Source: Tateyamaria sp. (GTDB taxonomy: Bacteria; Pseudomonadota; Alphaproteobacteria; Rhodobacterales; Rhodobacteraceae). From it: a stretch of 14,152 nt of DNA. The stretch lies in the NCBI GenBank assembly GCA_018668195.1, contig JABITU010000302.1, forward strand, positions 1 through 14,152. Reading direction: 5' to 3'. Under the pieces are notes generated by a model. The model ran no database searches. It was not told the origin of the DNA and saw only the letters and a list, made by a program, of their open reading frames with translations. The translations under genes were made by a program, and so were the position numbers. Of this stretch, positions 1-6,060 are shown in pieces (position 1 is the first letter of the stretch; the number at the start of each line of letters is the position of its first letter).

Positions 1-361
1 CCAGAAACGGGACGTCGCCGCCGCCACTGATCACATCAAACGTGGTTTCACCGGTCAGTTCGATCAGCCCGTGTTTGTAATCAACCGCGATGCGCTGCCC
101 GTCCGGTGCGATACGCATGGCGTGCGGTTCCCCGTCGATGCGGTGCATAATGGTCCAGTCACCGGAGGGCGATATGGTGAAAACGCGGCCATAGGGTACA
201 TCTGACAGCCACATGGTGCCGGTGTCGTCAAAGAACGCGGCCTCAAGAAAAGAATGCATCGCCTGACCGGGGCGGGTCATCTTGGCCCAGTTCGACGGTT
301 CGCCGCGATGATGCAGATCGTCGGGCAGGGATGTCCAAAGGGTTGCGCTCAGATGGGTCAT
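1..361 (-). CDS. SMP-30/gluconolactonase-like beta-propeller protein, N-terminal part
   Basis: About 120 N-terminal residues are visible; the C-terminus lies beyond the window edge. The reading frame opens with MTHLSATLWTSLPDD and then shows the first blades of an SMP-30/gluconolactonase/LRE-type propeller: FLEAAFFDDTGTMWLSDVPYGRVF (split here only as a landmark near residues 40-62) followed by a GDW turn and an EPHAMRIAPDG strand. The Glu in FLEA fits the usual divalent-metal ligand of the family. Members hydrolyse sugar or other lactones in the cytoplasm. The ATG at 361 overlaps the TGA of the CoA-transferase upstream (ATGA, 361-358), so the two are probably translationally coupled and belong to one minus-strand operon. 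Beside a ring-cleavage dioxygenase a lactonase role is attractive, but that is inference. Family call is fairly firm; substrate unknown. Confidence 0.75.
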   Translation of the reverse strand, partial: MTHLSATLWTSLPDDLHHRGEPSNWAKMTRPGQAMHSFLEAAFFDDTGTMWLSDVPYGRVFTISPSGDWTIMHRIDGEPHAMRIAPDGQRIAVDYKHGLIELTGETTFDVISGGGDVPFL

Positions 362-1524
362 ACGACGATGCCTGCTTCATAAAGGTGGGCGATTTGATCC
401 GGTGTCAAACCCATGTCTGACAGGATCGAGTGGCTGTGCTGCCCAAGGGGCGGTGGCGATCTGTGGAGCTTGGCGGCTTTGCCGTCCATATGAAAGGCTG
501 ATGTGGGCAAGGCTGTGGCGGTGTCATCAGGGCTGGCTTGAAAATATCCGCGCGCGGCCAGTTGGGGCAGGGTGACAGCCTCGGCCAGCGGTTTGACCCG
601 TTCGGCGGGCAGGTCGGCGTTGCGCAGGCGGGTGACCCATGTGTCTGCATCCGCACTTAAAAAGATATCGCGAAGGGCTGTTTTGGTCGGTTCATCAATG
701 GCCCAGACATCGGGCCAGTCATGGATGTGCGCCAAGGCGGGCAGGGCATGGCCCAAGCTGGCAAGAAGGTCTGCCAGTTTGCGGTATTGGGCGGGGCGGA
801 ACGCACCAAGCATCAAGGTGCCATCCTTTGTGTGATAGCTTGCGATGCCCGCTTCTTTGGTGCGTTTCACAGGATCGTCGCGCTGTGCGGCGGCGGCTTC
901 GGGGGCCATCATTTGCATCGCCACTTCAAGCATGGACACGGAAATATGCGTCCCACGGCCCGATTGCGCGCGCCCCGTCAGGGCGGACGTGATGGCAAAA
1001 GCTGCGGCATACCCTGTTGCGTAGTCTACAAAAGACACGCCCGGTTTGGTTCCGCCGCATTGGGCAATCGTGCCGCTGGTGGCTTGGATGGTGTTGTCAT
1101 AGGCCCCATGATCAGCCTGCGGGCCTGTGTCGCCGTAGCCTGTGATGGAGCAATAGATCAGACCCGCGTTAAGCGCGGACAGATCGCTGTATCCCAGTCC
1201 CAATGCGGCCAAGGCGCCGGTCGTAAAATTTTCAACAACGATATCGGCACTTGAGACCAGTTCACGCAGAACGTCTGCGCCTTCAACAGATCGCAGATCG
1301 ACGGCAAGGCTGCGCTTATTGGCGCCTTGCACCTGATAGTTCAGGCCCAGCCCTGCGCTGTTCAGCCCATCATCAGCCCCACGCCCGCGCGCGCAGTCGG
1401 GGTTGGCGGGATCTTCGATTTTGATCACGTCCGCACCCATCAGCGCGAGTTGATAGCTGGCAAACGGTCCGGCCAGTACATGGGTCAGATCGAGGACCTT
1501 TATGCCGCGCAGTGGAGGGGTCAT
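358..1524 (-). CDS. CaiB/BaiF family III CoA-transferase
   Basis: A 388-residue protein, the usual length for a formyl-CoA:oxalate CoA-transferase-type (family III) enzyme. The N-terminus GIKVLDLTHVLAGPFA and ADVIKIEDP (residues 7-38) is the family's nucleotide-like fold signature, NKRSLAVDL follows near 69-77, and Asp167 in GVSFVDYATG is the expected catalytic aspartate that carries the acyl anhydride and CoA thioester. It should move CoA between acids in the cytoplasm. I chose the ATG at 1524 because AAGG lies seven bases upstream and homologues start just before GIKVLDLT; a start at 1563 would add 13 unlikely residues and run through the operator. It is divergent from the aminotransferase gene and overlaps the following SMP-30 gene by 4 bases. 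Its acyl substrate cannot be read from sequence; it may activate or deactivate an acid intermediate of the region-A pathway. Confidence 0.88.
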   Translation of the reverse strand: MTPPLRGIKVLDLTHVLAGPFASYQLALMGADVIKIEDPANPDCARGRGADDGLNSAGLGLNYQVQGANKRSLAVDLRSVEGADVLRELVSSADIVVENFTTGALAALGLGYSDLSALNAGLIYCSITGYGDTGPQADHGAYDNTIQATSGTIAQCGGTKPGVSFVDYATGYAAAFAITSALTGRAQSGRGTHISVSMLEVAMQMMAPEAAAAQRDDPVKRTKEAGIASYHTKDGTLMLGAFRPAQYRKLADLLASLGHALPALAHIHDWPDVWAIDEPTKTALRDIFLSADADTWVTRLRNADLPAERVKPLAEAVTLPQLAARGYFQASPDDTATALPTSAFHMDGKAAKLHRSPPPLGQHSHSILSDMGLTPDQIAHLYEAGIVV

Positions 1525-1533
1525 GAATATGCC

Positions 1534-1562
1534 TTGCGTAAACTCATATCGTTTAATATACA
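1534..1562 (+). promoter_or_regulatory. Candidate sigma70-type promoter for the aminotransferase-BKACE operon
   Basis: TTGCGT (1534-1539) and TATACA (1557-1562) are separated by 17 bases and lie 40 bases upstream of the chosen start at 1602. The -10 element falls inside the palindrome at 1550-1567, which suits regulation by the nearby IclR protein. A minus-strand pair (TTGTAT, complement of 1577-1582, and TATATT, complement of 1555-1560, spacing 16) could serve the CoA-transferase. Both are read by eye only. Confidence 0.4.
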
Positions 1563-1567
1563 AAACG
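1550..1567. promoter_or_regulatory. Putative IclR-family operator, site A
   Basis: CGTTT-N8-AAACG is a perfect 5-bp inverted repeat with an 8-base spacer, in the 77-base gap between divergent genes. The stretch 1551-1570 matches 4642-4661 beside iclR at most positions (GTTTAAT, CAAAAC and CAC shared), and both have the same 8-base spacer. An imperfect second copy (GTTTATATACAAGAC, 1571-1585) follows at once. This pattern suggests that the IclR protein encoded at 3822-4610 also controls this promoter region. Confidence 0.6.
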
Positions 1568-1601
1568 CACGTTTATATACAAGACATAAAGGATGCGTAC
1601 C

Positions 1602-2939
1602 ATGACGCAGAGCAGTGTTTTTCATCGGGACCTTGCGTCTGACTTGCCTGTTGTTGTTGGCGGGGACGGAAATTATCTGATTGATGACACGGGGCGGCGC
1701 TATCTGGATGCCTGTGGGGGTGCAGCGGTGTCCTGTCTTGGCCATGATAATGCGGCCGTGCGCGCGGCGATCAAAGCGCAGGTCGATCAGCTTGCCTTTG
1801 CCCATACGGGGTCTTTCACGAACAAACCTGCCGAAGATCTGGCCGCCCATCTGGTGGCACGTGCGCCCGATGGAACGGGTGCGGGGCGGGTCATGTATCT
1901 GGGGTCAGGGTCCGAGGCGATGGAGGCGGCGCTGAAACTGGCGCGTCAATATTGCATCGAAAAGGGCGAGCCTGCGCGCTGCAATATTATTGCACGCAAA
2001 CCCAGCTATCACGGCAATACACTCGGCGCTTTGGCGACGGGCGGTCACGCGGGACGGCGCGCCCCCTTTGCGCCCTTGTTGATCGAGGTCAATCACATTG
2101 ACGCACCTTATCCTTATCGTCTGCAACATGATGGAGAGAGTGAGGCCAAATTTGCGGAACGCATGGCGAACCTTCTGGATGATGAGATTAAAGCCCTGGG
2201 GCCAGAGACCGTGATGGCCTTTGTCGCGGAACCTGTTGTGGGCGCGTCCTTGGGGACGCAACCGGCGCCTGCGGGCTATTGGGCCCGTATCCGCGAAATT
2301 TGCGATGAACATGGTGTGCTTTTGATTGCTGACGAGGTGATGAGTGGTATGGGGCGGACCGGAACCACTTATGCGCTGGAACAAGAGGGGGTCGCCGCCG
2401 ATCTGACGACCATGGCGAAGGGACTGGGGGCCGGATACCAGCCCATTGCCGCAGTTCTGGCCGCCGAAAAGGTTGTCGATGTCATCAAAGCGGGCAGTGG
2501 CAAGCTGTGGAACGGGCACACCTATATGTCCCATGCCATTGCGACGGCAGGTGCCCTTGCGGTGCAGCAGGTGATTGACGACGACAACCTGCTTGAGAAT
2601 GTACGCGCGCGCGGGGCGCAGCTTGAGGCGGGGTTGCGTTCGGCGGTTGGCCAGCACCCTCATGTGGGTGACATTCGCGGGCGCGGGTTGTTCTGGACCA
2701 TTGAACTGGTCGCAGATCGCACCACGAAGGCGCCGTTTGACCCTGCCGACGGGATCGCCATGAAAGTAGGGGCTGCGGCCAAGGCGCGCGATGTCATGAC
2801 CTATCCATCCCAAGGCTGCATTGATGGCATAAACGGGGATCACGTTCTGCTGGCCCCCATGTACACGTCAACCGAGGCCGAGATTGACCTGATTGTTGAA
2901 ACGCTGAGCGCGGCTGTGGCTGACGTATTGGGGCAATAA
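1602..2939 (+). CDS. Class III PLP-dependent aminotransferase
   Basis: A 445-residue fold-type I enzyme of the omega-aminotransferase class. Visible marks are the cofactor phosphate loop LGSGSEAMEAALKLAR (near 100-114), SYHGNTLGAL (135-144), the cofactor-ring aspartate in LLIADEVMSGMGRTG (D244), and the Schiff-base lysine in MAKGLGAGYQPI (K273). It should move an amino group from an amine or omega-amino acid to a keto acid in the cytoplasm. I chose ATG 1602 over 1593 because AAAGGA at 1588-1593 is 8 bases upstream of 1602 and would overlap the earlier codon. It is followed after one base by the BKACE gene, so an amino-containing substrate or product in the same pathway is likely. Subclass and substrate cannot be set from sequence; beta-alanine, GABA or aromatic amine types are all possible. 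Confidence 0.9.
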   Translation: MTQSSVFHRDLASDLPVVVGGDGNYLIDDTGRRYLDACGGAAVSCLGHDNAAVRAAIKAQVDQLAFAHTGSFTNKPAEDLAAHLVARAPDGTGAGRVMYLGSGSEAMEAALKLARQYCIEKGEPARCNIIARKPSYHGNTLGALATGGHAGRRAPFAPLLIEVNHIDAPYPYRLQHDGESEAKFAERMANLLDDEIKALGPETVMAFVAEPVVGASLGTQPAPAGYWARIREICDEHGVLLIADEVMSGMGRTGTTYALEQEGVAADLTTMAKGLGAGYQPIAAVLAAEKVVDVIKAGSGKLWNGHTYMSHAIATAGALAVQQVIDDDNLLENVRARGAQLEAGLRSAVGQHPHVGDIRGRGLFWTIELVADRTTKAPFDPADGIAMKVGAAAKARDVMTYPSQGCIDGINGDHVLLAPMYTSTEAEIDLIVETLSAAVADVLGQ

Positions 2940-2940
2940 G

Positions 2941-3819
2941 ATGGGCCGCAAAACGATCCTGACGGCGGCGATTACCGGCAACCTGATGACGCCTGAAATC
3001 AGCCCGCATTTGCCGGTGACGCCCGAACAGATAGCCCAGCAGGCGCTGGACGCTGCCGCCGCTGGCGCCGCCATTGTCCATTTGCATGCGCGCGACCCTG
3101 AAACCGCCAAAGGGTCCATGCGGCTTGATCTTTATACGGAATTGGTCGACCGCATCCGTGCCAAGAACACCGATGTGCTGATCAACCTGACCACGGGCGA
3201 AGGGGGGCGGTTTATTCCGTCCGACGATGACCCGAAAGTCGCCGCGGAGGGTTCAACACTCTGCCTGCCGGAAAAACGCGTGGCCCATGTTGAAGCCCTG
3301 AAGCCCGATGTCTGCACGTTGGATTTCAACACCATGTGGTCGGGGCAGGCATCGGTCATAAACGCGCCGCGCAACCTCGAAATCATGGCCAAGCGGATAT
3401 ATGCGGCAGGTGTAAAGCCCGAGATCGAGATTTTCGACAGTGGCGATCTCCATATGGTTAAGGATTTCGTTGCGCGCGGCGTGCTCAAGACGCCCTTGAT
3501 GGTGCAGATGGTACTTGGGGTGCGCTTTGGCGCGGTCGCGAACCCCGAAACCATGGCCTACCTTGTCAGCCAGTTGCCCGAAGGCACTGAATGGGCCGCC
3601 TTTGGCATTGGTCGCACGGCGTTTCCCATGCTGGCACAGGCATGGTTGCTGGGCGGACATATTCGCATCGGAATGGAGGATACAGCCCACATCGCCAAGG
3701 GCCAGCACTGTGAAAGCAATGCGCAATTGGTTGAAAAGGCGGCACGCATCATCGGTGATTTGGGCGGCGAATTAGCGACCCCCGATGAGGCGCGCGAAAT
3801 TCTGCGCATCGCCGGATGA
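2941..3819 (+). CDS. Beta-keto acid cleavage enzyme (BKACE, DUF849)
   Basis: A 292-residue TIM-barrel protein, the normal length for the family. BKACE enzymes condense a beta-keto acid with acetyl-CoA and cleave it to acetoacetate plus a new acyl-CoA. Seen here are LTAAITGNLMTPEISP at the N-terminus, the zinc-binding HLHARDPE (H47, H49), INLTTGEG (81-88), and the conserved IRIGMEDT near the end with E246, the expected further metal ligand. The ATG follows the aminotransferase stop after a single base, so the pair is co-transcribed and probably coupled. The stop is two bases from the end of convergent iclR. Dehydrocarnitine, beta-ketoadipate-type and amino-keto acids are known or suggested substrates in the family; which applies here is unknown. 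Presence beside an aminotransferase and an intradiol dioxygenase suggests a terminal cleavage step. Confidence 0.9.
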   Translation: MGRKTILTAAITGNLMTPEISPHLPVTPEQIAQQALDAAAAGAAIVHLHARDPETAKGSMRLDLYTELVDRIRAKNTDVLINLTTGEGGRFIPSDDDPKVAAEGSTLCLPEKRVAHVEALKPDVCTLDFNTMWSGQASVINAPRNLEIMAKRIYAAGVKPEIEIFDSGDLHMVKDFVARGVLKTPLMVQMVLGVRFGAVANPETMAYLVSQLPEGTEWAAFGIGRTAFPMLAQAWLLGGHIRIGMEDTAHIAKGQHCESNAQLVEKAARIIGDLGGELATPDEAREILRIAG

Positions 3820-3821
3820 GC

Positions 3822-4610
3822 CTAGTTGCCCTGATATCCCAAGGCCCGCGAGATTTGCAGCGCGGCGTCTTGAGCTTGGGACAGGTAAAAACTCTCCATG
3901 CGCTCAAAATCAAAGCCGCTGTCGGGTCCGGACAGGTTCACGCAAGCGACGATTGCGCCAGTATTGTCACGCACCGGCACGGCGACGCTCGACCCGCCCG
4001 GTTCTCTAAAACCCCTGGAAATCACAAAGCCCGCATCGCGCGCCTGCGCAACACGAGCCACAAGGCTGGATGCGTCCATAGGTGTGTGTTCGGTAAAACG
4101 GTGCCAGTCTTGCCCTTTTGCAAAGGCATCCAGTTCGGCGGCATTTTTCGCCCCCAAAAGGCACCAGCCAATCGCAGAGGCAAAAGCCTGCATGCGGGTG
4201 CCTGTGCGCATGTTCGAAACATATCCCGACCGAGCTTGGTGGCTGACAAGATACAAGACATCATCCCCTTCCAACACGCTCAGATGCGTCGAAACGCCCG
4301 TTTCGTCGCGCAGGCTGGCCAGAATGGGCCGCGCAATCGCTGTGATCGGCTGTTGGTTCAGATAGGCGAACCCAAGGCTCAAAACGCGCGCACCAAGGGT
4401 GTAGGTATTGGCCTGCTCGGCCTCGCGGATGAAGTCCATCTGTCGCAGTGTATATACGAGACGAAACGCGGAACTCCGGCTCAGTTCCATCGCGCGAGCA
4501 ATATCGCTCAGCGACATGGGATTCTCAGCGGCGCCAAGGATTTCGAGAACTCTCAAGCCGCGGTGCAAACCGGGGATAAAATAGACATCATGATTGGACG
4601 CTTTGGGCAT
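3822..4610 (-). CDS. IclR-family transcriptional regulator
   Basis: A 262-residue protein, the typical length. The N-terminal winged helix runs from about residue 13 (IPGLHRGLRVLEIL) through MSLSDIARAMELSRSSAFRLVYTLRQMDFI to the wing near 70, followed by the linker helix and the effector-binding domain (about 85-255, including MQAFASAIGWCLLG and ISRGFREPGGSSVAVPV). Relatives such as PcaR, PobR and CatR control aromatic-acid genes and bind pathway intermediates. I chose ATG 4610; longer starts would run through the divergent promoter and operator and read as non-homologous sequence. The gene is divergent from the dioxygenase operon with palindromic site B in the gap, and convergent with the BKACE gene two bases away. 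It probably controls both divergent units of region A and perhaps itself. Confidence 0.9.
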   Translation of the reverse strand: MPKASNHDVYFIPGLHRGLRVLEILGAAENPMSLSDIARAMELSRSSAFRLVYTLRQMDFIREAEQANTYTLGARVLSLGFAYLNQQPITAIARPILASLRDETGVSTHLSVLEGDDVLYLVSHQARSGYVSNMRTGTRMQAFASAIGWCLLGAKNAAELDAFAKGQDWHRFTEHTPMDASSLVARVAQARDAGFVISRGFREPGGSSVAVPVRDNTGAIVACVNLSGPDSGFDFERMESFYLSQAQDAALQISRALGYQGN

Positions 4611-4639
4611 AGACGATCGGTTTCCGAGTTGCTCTCTTA

Positions 4640-4661
4640 TGTGTTTAATCTGCAAAACACA
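4640..4661. promoter_or_regulatory. Putative IclR-family operator, site B
   Basis: TGTGTTT-N8-AAACACA is a perfect 7-bp inverted repeat over 22 bases, set 29 bases from the iclR start and 23 bases before the dioxygenase start. Its core matches site A at 1550-1567 in arms, spacing and part of the spacer. A position between iclR and its likely target is standard for this family. Confidence 0.65.
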
Positions 4662-4684
4662 CCAAAGACAATGGAGGATAGGCG

Positions 4685-5284
4685 ATGATCTACCCGGCAT
4701 CAAACCTTTTACCAGCGACGAACGAAGACACCTGTGGGCCGTACTTCCCGATTTATTTTGCCGACCCGGCGCTAGAGAATCTGACCCGTCTCGATCCGGG
4801 CCTCGTGACCGAGGCATCGGGCATGCGGATCATCCTGCGGGGACGGGTGCTTGACCGGCACGGAGAGCTGGCCAACGGTGTTGTCCTGGAGTTTTGGCAG
4901 GCCAACGCCAAGGGTGTTTACCGCACTCCGGCGACTGAAGGGCATGAAGACATTGACACTTGGTTCTATGGCTATGGCCGTATGCGTACAGCGACAGGTG
5001 CCTATGAATTACCGACAATTATGCCAGGTGCGGCCACAGGGCGCGCGCCGAACATCACGGTTACAATCTTTTCGGACGGGATCAACCGTGTTGTGACGCA
5101 GGTGTTTTTCGACACCGAAGACGGCAATGAAAGTGACCCTGTTTTGCAGGCAGCGGGGGAAGAGGCCCCCAGACTAATCGCGCGGCACGACGGGCGCACT
5201 GCCAGCGGGGCCGAGGTCTATGTCTTTGACATCATCATGGCTGGCGACAATGAAACCCCCTTCTTTGACGATTTGGAGAGCTGA
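4685..5284 (+). CDS. Intradiol ring-cleavage dioxygenase, alpha-subunit type (PcaG-like)
   Basis: A 199-residue protein close to protocatechuate 3,4-dioxygenase alpha (about 200). It shows the N-terminal T-x-GPY motif (T16, Y20), the beta-sandwich core VVLEFWQANAKGVY (66-79), NITVTIF...GIN (123-134) and the family's terminal ETPFFDD. As in known alpha subunits the iron-ligand histidines are absent, so it should be a structural partner that lines the active site of the beta subunit. By my recalled alignment the alpha Arg133 (FARGIN in Pseudomonas), near the substrate carboxylate, is Asp131 here (FSDGIN). GGAGG at 4673-4677 sits seven bases before the ATG. The beta gene follows after three bases. 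The usual order is pcaH then pcaG; here it is reversed. The substrate may not be protocatechuate. Confidence 0.85.
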   Translation: MIYPASNLLPATNEDTCGPYFPIYFADPALENLTRLDPGLVTEASGMRIILRGRVLDRHGELANGVVLEFWQANAKGVYRTPATEGHEDIDTWFYGYGRMRTATGAYELPTIMPGAATGRAPNITVTIFSDGINRVVTQVFFDTEDGNESDPVLQAAGEEAPRLIARHDGRTASGAEVYVFDIIMAGDNETPFFDDLES

Positions 5285-5287
5285 GAC

Positions 5288-5956
5288 ATGGCCAAGCAAG
5301 GACGTATTCTGGGCGTCGGCCCAACGGATAACACATCCGATCAGCGCACCCCGCGCCAGCGGTTGCGTTTGATCCCTGATGTCGCGCGCGCAAGCTTCGT
5401 GCCGGTTGTGCCAGCGCGCTACGCAGCAAACCCGCATGAATGGGACATGACCTGCACGGCCCCAGACCGGCCACGCGCCGCTGGCGTGCCGATCGAAGTC
5501 ACCGGCCGCCTGCGCACCGCATCTGGCCGCGCCGTTGCGGGCGCACTGCTAGAAGTCTGGAGCGCCAATCACTACGGGCGTTATCGGCACATCGAGGATC
5601 ATTCGGGCCTGCAACTGGACGAAAACCACCTTGGGCTAGGGCGGGTTCTGACCGACGATGAGGGCCACTATCGGTTCTGGGCCATTAGCCCGGGTGCCTA
5701 TCTTGCAAGGCCTGACATCGGTCGCTGGCGTCCCAAGCATATTCACATGTCGATCAGTGGCGGCTCTTCGCGGCTTATCACGCAGATGTATTTCCCGGGC
5801 GAGCCGAACAACGCCACCGATCCGATGGCGATCCTCATGGGCGATGCCTTTGAGCGCAATCTAGGCAAGCCTCGCGAAACGGGCACGGCGGACGTCGAAG
5901 AAGCCTATGATTTCGATATCGTGGTTGGCGGACGCAACGCGACTTTCTTCGAATAG
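5288..5956 (+). CDS. Intradiol ring-cleavage dioxygenase, catalytic beta-subunit type (PcaH-like)
   Basis: A 222-residue protein carrying a full non-haem Fe(III) site: Y99 (GRYRH), Y138 (PGAYL), H151 and H153 (RPKHIHMSI), with R148 and Gln177 (LITQMYF). The spacings Y-39-Y-13-H-2-H equal those of Pseudomonas PcaH, and Trp91 is kept. It should cleave a catechol between its hydroxyls with O2 to give a cis,cis-muconate. The N-terminus differs: TPRQRLRLIP (21-30) matches the canonical SPRQ block, but the stretch before it lacks the usual HPP...YKTS segment, so the tyrosine that contacts the protocatechuate carboxylate is apparently missing. GGAGAG lies seven bases before the ATG. It forms an operon with the alpha gene and faces the flavoprotein gene convergently. 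Enzyme class is firm; protocatechuate as substrate is doubtful. Confidence 0.87.
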   Translation: MAKQGRILGVGPTDNTSDQRTPRQRLRLIPDVARASFVPVVPARYAANPHEWDMTCTAPDRPRAAGVPIEVTGRLRTASGRAVAGALLEVWSANHYGRYRHIEDHSGLQLDENHLGLGRVLTDDEGHYRFWAISPGAYLARPDIGRWRPKHIHMSISGGSSRLITQMYFPGEPNNATDPMAILMGDAFERNLGKPRETGTADVEEAYDFDIVVGGRNATFFE

Positions 5957-5995
5957 GTTTTGATGCGCCGTAAGCAAAGAGTTGATGCCTTCTGA

Positions 5996-6013
5996 GGTCA
6001 CCCTTGGGTGATC
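5996..6013. terminator. Small stem-loop between convergent genes
   Basis: GGTCACCC and GGGTGATC can pair (one G-T wobble) around a very short loop, in the 104-base gap between the convergent dioxygenase and flavoprotein genes. There is no T-run on either side, so it is a weak candidate terminator. I see nothing else in this gap. Confidence 0.3.
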
Positions 6014-6060
6014 CCAGTATAGGGCAACATCGGGCCGAGAAGGTTTGCGTGCGTGCCAGC

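Noticed and set aside
1905..2843. Open frame of 312 codons on the minus strand
   Set aside because: Antisense to the aminotransferase, which has its full PLP site; composition is rich in Arg, His and Gln as expected of a shadow frame.
4451..4467. TATATACGAGACGAAAC resembling the second repeat at 1574-1590
   Set aside because: It lies inside the iclR coding region, has no palindromic arms and matches only partly; chance similarity is likely.
3816..4688. Open frame of 290 codons on the plus strand
   Set aside because: It lies wholly antisense to iclR, starts at the BKACE end with no ribosome site and has no recognisable domain.
4685..5956. Naming the dioxygenase genes pcaG and pcaH outright
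   Set aside because: Gene order, altered substrate-contact positions and absence of the other pca genes leave protocatechuate as substrate uncertain.
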